Positions 62,726-64,000 of a stretch of 64,000 nucleotides of DNA are shown here, piece by piece; the first letter of the stretch is position 1; the number at the start of each line of letters is the position of its first letter. The notes beneath the pieces were generated by a model. That model was not told where the DNA came from and ran no database searches. It saw nothing but the letters and a program-made list of their open reading frames with translations. The translations under genes were made by a program, and so were the position numbers. The DNA is taken from the NCBI GenBank assembly GCA_017622555.1, contig JAGAQV010000012.1, forward strand, positions 1-64,000, written 5' to 3'. The DNA is from Clostridia bacterium (lineage in GTDB: Bacteria; Bacillota; Clostridia; Oscillospirales; Acutalibacteraceae).

Positions 62726-63595
62726 ATGAAAAAGGTAAGTTTATATAAAACCTTTGTTTACATTGTTTTTTCGTTGCTTAGTATAACGGTTTTGGTGCCG
62801 CTTGTTTGGGTAATTTTGGCTTCCCTAAAGCAAAACCATGAATTTTACGGTAACCCGTGGACACTACCGGAGGGCATATATGTTCAAAACTATATTGAAG
62901 CCTTTAAGACCGCCGAAATGGGCGAATATATGCTTTCGTCAGCCGTTGTTACCGCCTTAGCACTGATAATACTTTTAGTGGTGGCACTGCCTGCTTCGTA
63001 TTGCCTTTCCCGTTTTAGCTTTTTTGGAAACGGTGTTTTAAACACACTTTTTATGGCGGGCCTTTTTATAAACGTAAATTATATTGTTGTGCCAATTTTT
63101 TTAATGCTTCGTGACGGCGATAATATTTTAAGGCAGCTTTTTGGAAACGGGTTTTTGCTTAACAATTTGTTTGTATTAGCGCTGGTTTATGCATCCACTG
63201 CATTGCCGTTTACAATTTACCTTTTGTCTTCTTATTTCGCAACCTTGCCGTACGATTTTGAAGAGGCAGCTTACATTGACGGGGCGGGGTATTTTGAGGC
63301 AATGGTTAAAATTATGCTTCCGCTTGCAAAGCCTTCGATAATAACGGTTGTGTTATTTAACTTTTTGTCGTTTTGGAATGAATATATTATTTCTATGACG
63401 CTTTTATCTAAAGCGGGCGGTACACGTACGCTTCCCGTTGGACTTATGAACTTAATGCAGGGACAACAGGCAAAGGCACAGTACGGCATTATGTATGCGG
63501 GCTTGGTGCTTGTAATGCTGCCAACCCTTATTCTTTATATTTTGGTGCAAAAAAAATTAACCGAGGGTATGACCGTCGGTGGTGTAAAGGGGTAG
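62726..63595 (+). CDS. Sugar ABC transporter permease (MalG/UgpE type)
   Basis: 289 residues, six membrane helices; EAA loop EAAYIDGAGYFEAMVKIMLP near residue 180 and C-terminal QKKLTEGMTVGGVKG typical of MalG-like subunits. Begins 9 nt after its partner; the next small gene begins 3 nt later. Confidence 0.92.
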   Translation: MKKVSLYKTFVYIVFSLLSITVLVPLVWVILASLKQNHEFYGNPWTLPEGIYVQNYIEAFKTAEMGEYMLSSAVVTALALIILLVVALPASYCLSRFSFFGNGVLNTLFMAGLFINVNYIVVPIFLMLRDGDNILRQLFGNGFLLNNLFVLALVYASTALPFTIYLLSSYFATLPYDFEEAAYIDGAGYFEAMVKIMLPLAKPSIITVVLFNFLSFWNEYIISMTLLSKAGGTRTLPVGLMNLMQGQQAKAQYGIMYAGLVLVMLPTLILYILVQKKLTEGMTVGGVKG

Positions 63596-63598
63596 TTT

Positions 63599-63781
63599 AT
63601 GTTTAATACAGATTCAAAGCTGAGAATAGTTTTAATTTTGCTTTGCCTTTTGGGTGGACTTGCGCTTGTGTTCTTTGGTTGGACACTTACGGGTAAGGTT
63701 TCAGGACTTTTAATAATGTTTACTGGTGTAATACTTTTACTGCTTGCGCTTTTGTTTTACAATTACCCATATAAAAATTAA
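63599..63781 (+). CDS. Small two-helix membrane protein, unknown function
   Basis: 60 residues with two hydrophobic helices (~9-28 and ~33-53, LRIVLILLCLLGGLALVFFG and LIMFTGVILLLLALLF) separated by TGKVSG. Starts 3 nt after the permease gene, so probably cotranscribed. No family recognised. Could be an accessory or stabilising subunit, or an unrelated small membrane protein. Confidence 0.65.
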   Translation: MFNTDSKLRIVLILLCLLGGLALVFFGWTLTGKVSGLLIMFTGVILLLLALLFYNYPYKN

Positions 63782-63783
63782 AA

Positions 63784-63800
63784 GCACCCGTTAGGGTGCT
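63784..63800 (-). terminator. Terminator hairpin between converging genes
   Basis: AGCACCC-gtt-aGGGTGCT; on the minus strand the stem is followed by a T-rich stretch (CTTTTAATTTTTAT). The minus-strand stop codon at 63791-63793 lies inside this hairpin. Confidence 0.6.
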
Positions 63801-64000
63801 AAAAATGCAAATTGTGGTAAATTTCTAAGTATGCTGAATATAATCATTAAAACGAAGGCAATTATAAGTAAAACGGTTTCAAATTTGCCGCTGTTTTTTT
63901 GCCCTTTTAAAATGTAAAGCACATAGTGCCTTATTACAAAAATCAGGGCAATAGGGCCAACAGTCATAATATATGCGTTATAGCTAAAAGCAGTCTTAAA
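63791..64000 (-). CDS. DUF2752-like membrane protein, C-terminal part (cut by window edge)
   Basis: An open minus-strand frame running from the window edge to TAA at 63793-63791, 69 residues visible. It reads FKTAFSYNAYIMTVGPIALI at the edge, then a basic loop and a last helix ending SILRNLPQFAFLAP. The 'YNAY ... RN-P' pattern matches the C-terminal half of DUF2752 proteins, small membrane proteins whose N-terminus usually has CPxCGMTR. The start lies outside the window. Function unknown. Confidence 0.65.
   Translation of the reverse strand, partial: FKTAFSYNAYIMTVGPIALIFVIRHYVLYILKGQKNSGKFETVLLIIAFVLMIIFSILRNLPQFAFLAP

Overview
The window looks like a chromosomal segment of a low-GC Firmicute, most plausibly an anaerobic gut clostridium of the Oscillospiraceae/Ruminococcaceae type. 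This rests on sigma-A-like promoters (TTGACA-17-TATAAT), strong Shine-Dalgarno sites with frequent TTG/GTG starts, a eukaryotic/archaeal-type one-chain glycyl-tRNA synthetase, AdhE, a group II ECF transporter with QueT, an LytTR regulator and a clostridial-style lysin tail domain. No rRNA, CRISPR array or intact prophage was seen. Species assignment is inference only.

Layout. 1-10.7 kb: Na/Pi transporter, glyQS, two unknown small proteins, a polyprenyl glycosylphosphotransferase, queT, a LysR regulator, adhE and a small kinase; this block is bracketed by two inverted copies of a ~147-bp palindromic repeat. 10.7-13.5 kb: tRNA-Gly(TCC) beside a tRNA-derived structured repeat, a pyridoxal-type kinase, a frameshifted lipoprotein gene and tRNA-Arg(CCG). 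13.5-26.8 kb: galE, a membrane glycosyltransferase, prfC, an SGNH esterase, a MacB-type ABC exporter, then typA with an exonuclease and a Na+-symporter. 26.8-37.7 kb: one co-directional arginine/proline cluster argGHCJBDF-proBAC with ArgR-box-like dyads at its head. Products of argC/J/B/D/F/G/H make arginine from glutamate through the acetyl-cycle (ArgJ recycles the acetyl group), and proBAC makes proline from the same precursor.

37.7-41.9 kb: potABCD polyamine importer on the minus strand, preceded by a ~215-nt leader that can fold into a pseudoknot and can pair with its own ribosome-binding site. 41.9-52.5 kb: long plus-strand run ruvCAB, an rRNA-type methyltransferase, ecfA1-ecfA2-ecfT, truA, a DUF5711-like protein, a CvpA-like protein and a ClpE-like unfoldase. 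The ECF module could energise QueT, encoded 40 kb away. 52.6-56.6 kb: a lone mazF, then upp, rpiB, tsaB, tsaE (minus strand) and divergent rodA.

56.6-59.3 kb holds the most unusual cluster: a divergent LytTR regulator with a degenerate receiver, a small sigma-70-family factor, a 59-residue stand-alone lysin-tail-like protein, an M23 endolysin with a peptidoglycan-binding domain, and an r1t-type holin. It resembles a phage lysis cassette under host-style sigma control, with no phage structural genes nearby. 59.3-64 kb: a DtxR/MntR-type regulator, a cytidylate-kinase-like protein, a sugar ABC importer (binding protein plus two permeases, no ATPase), a small membrane protein, and the end of a DUF2752-like gene cut by the window edge.
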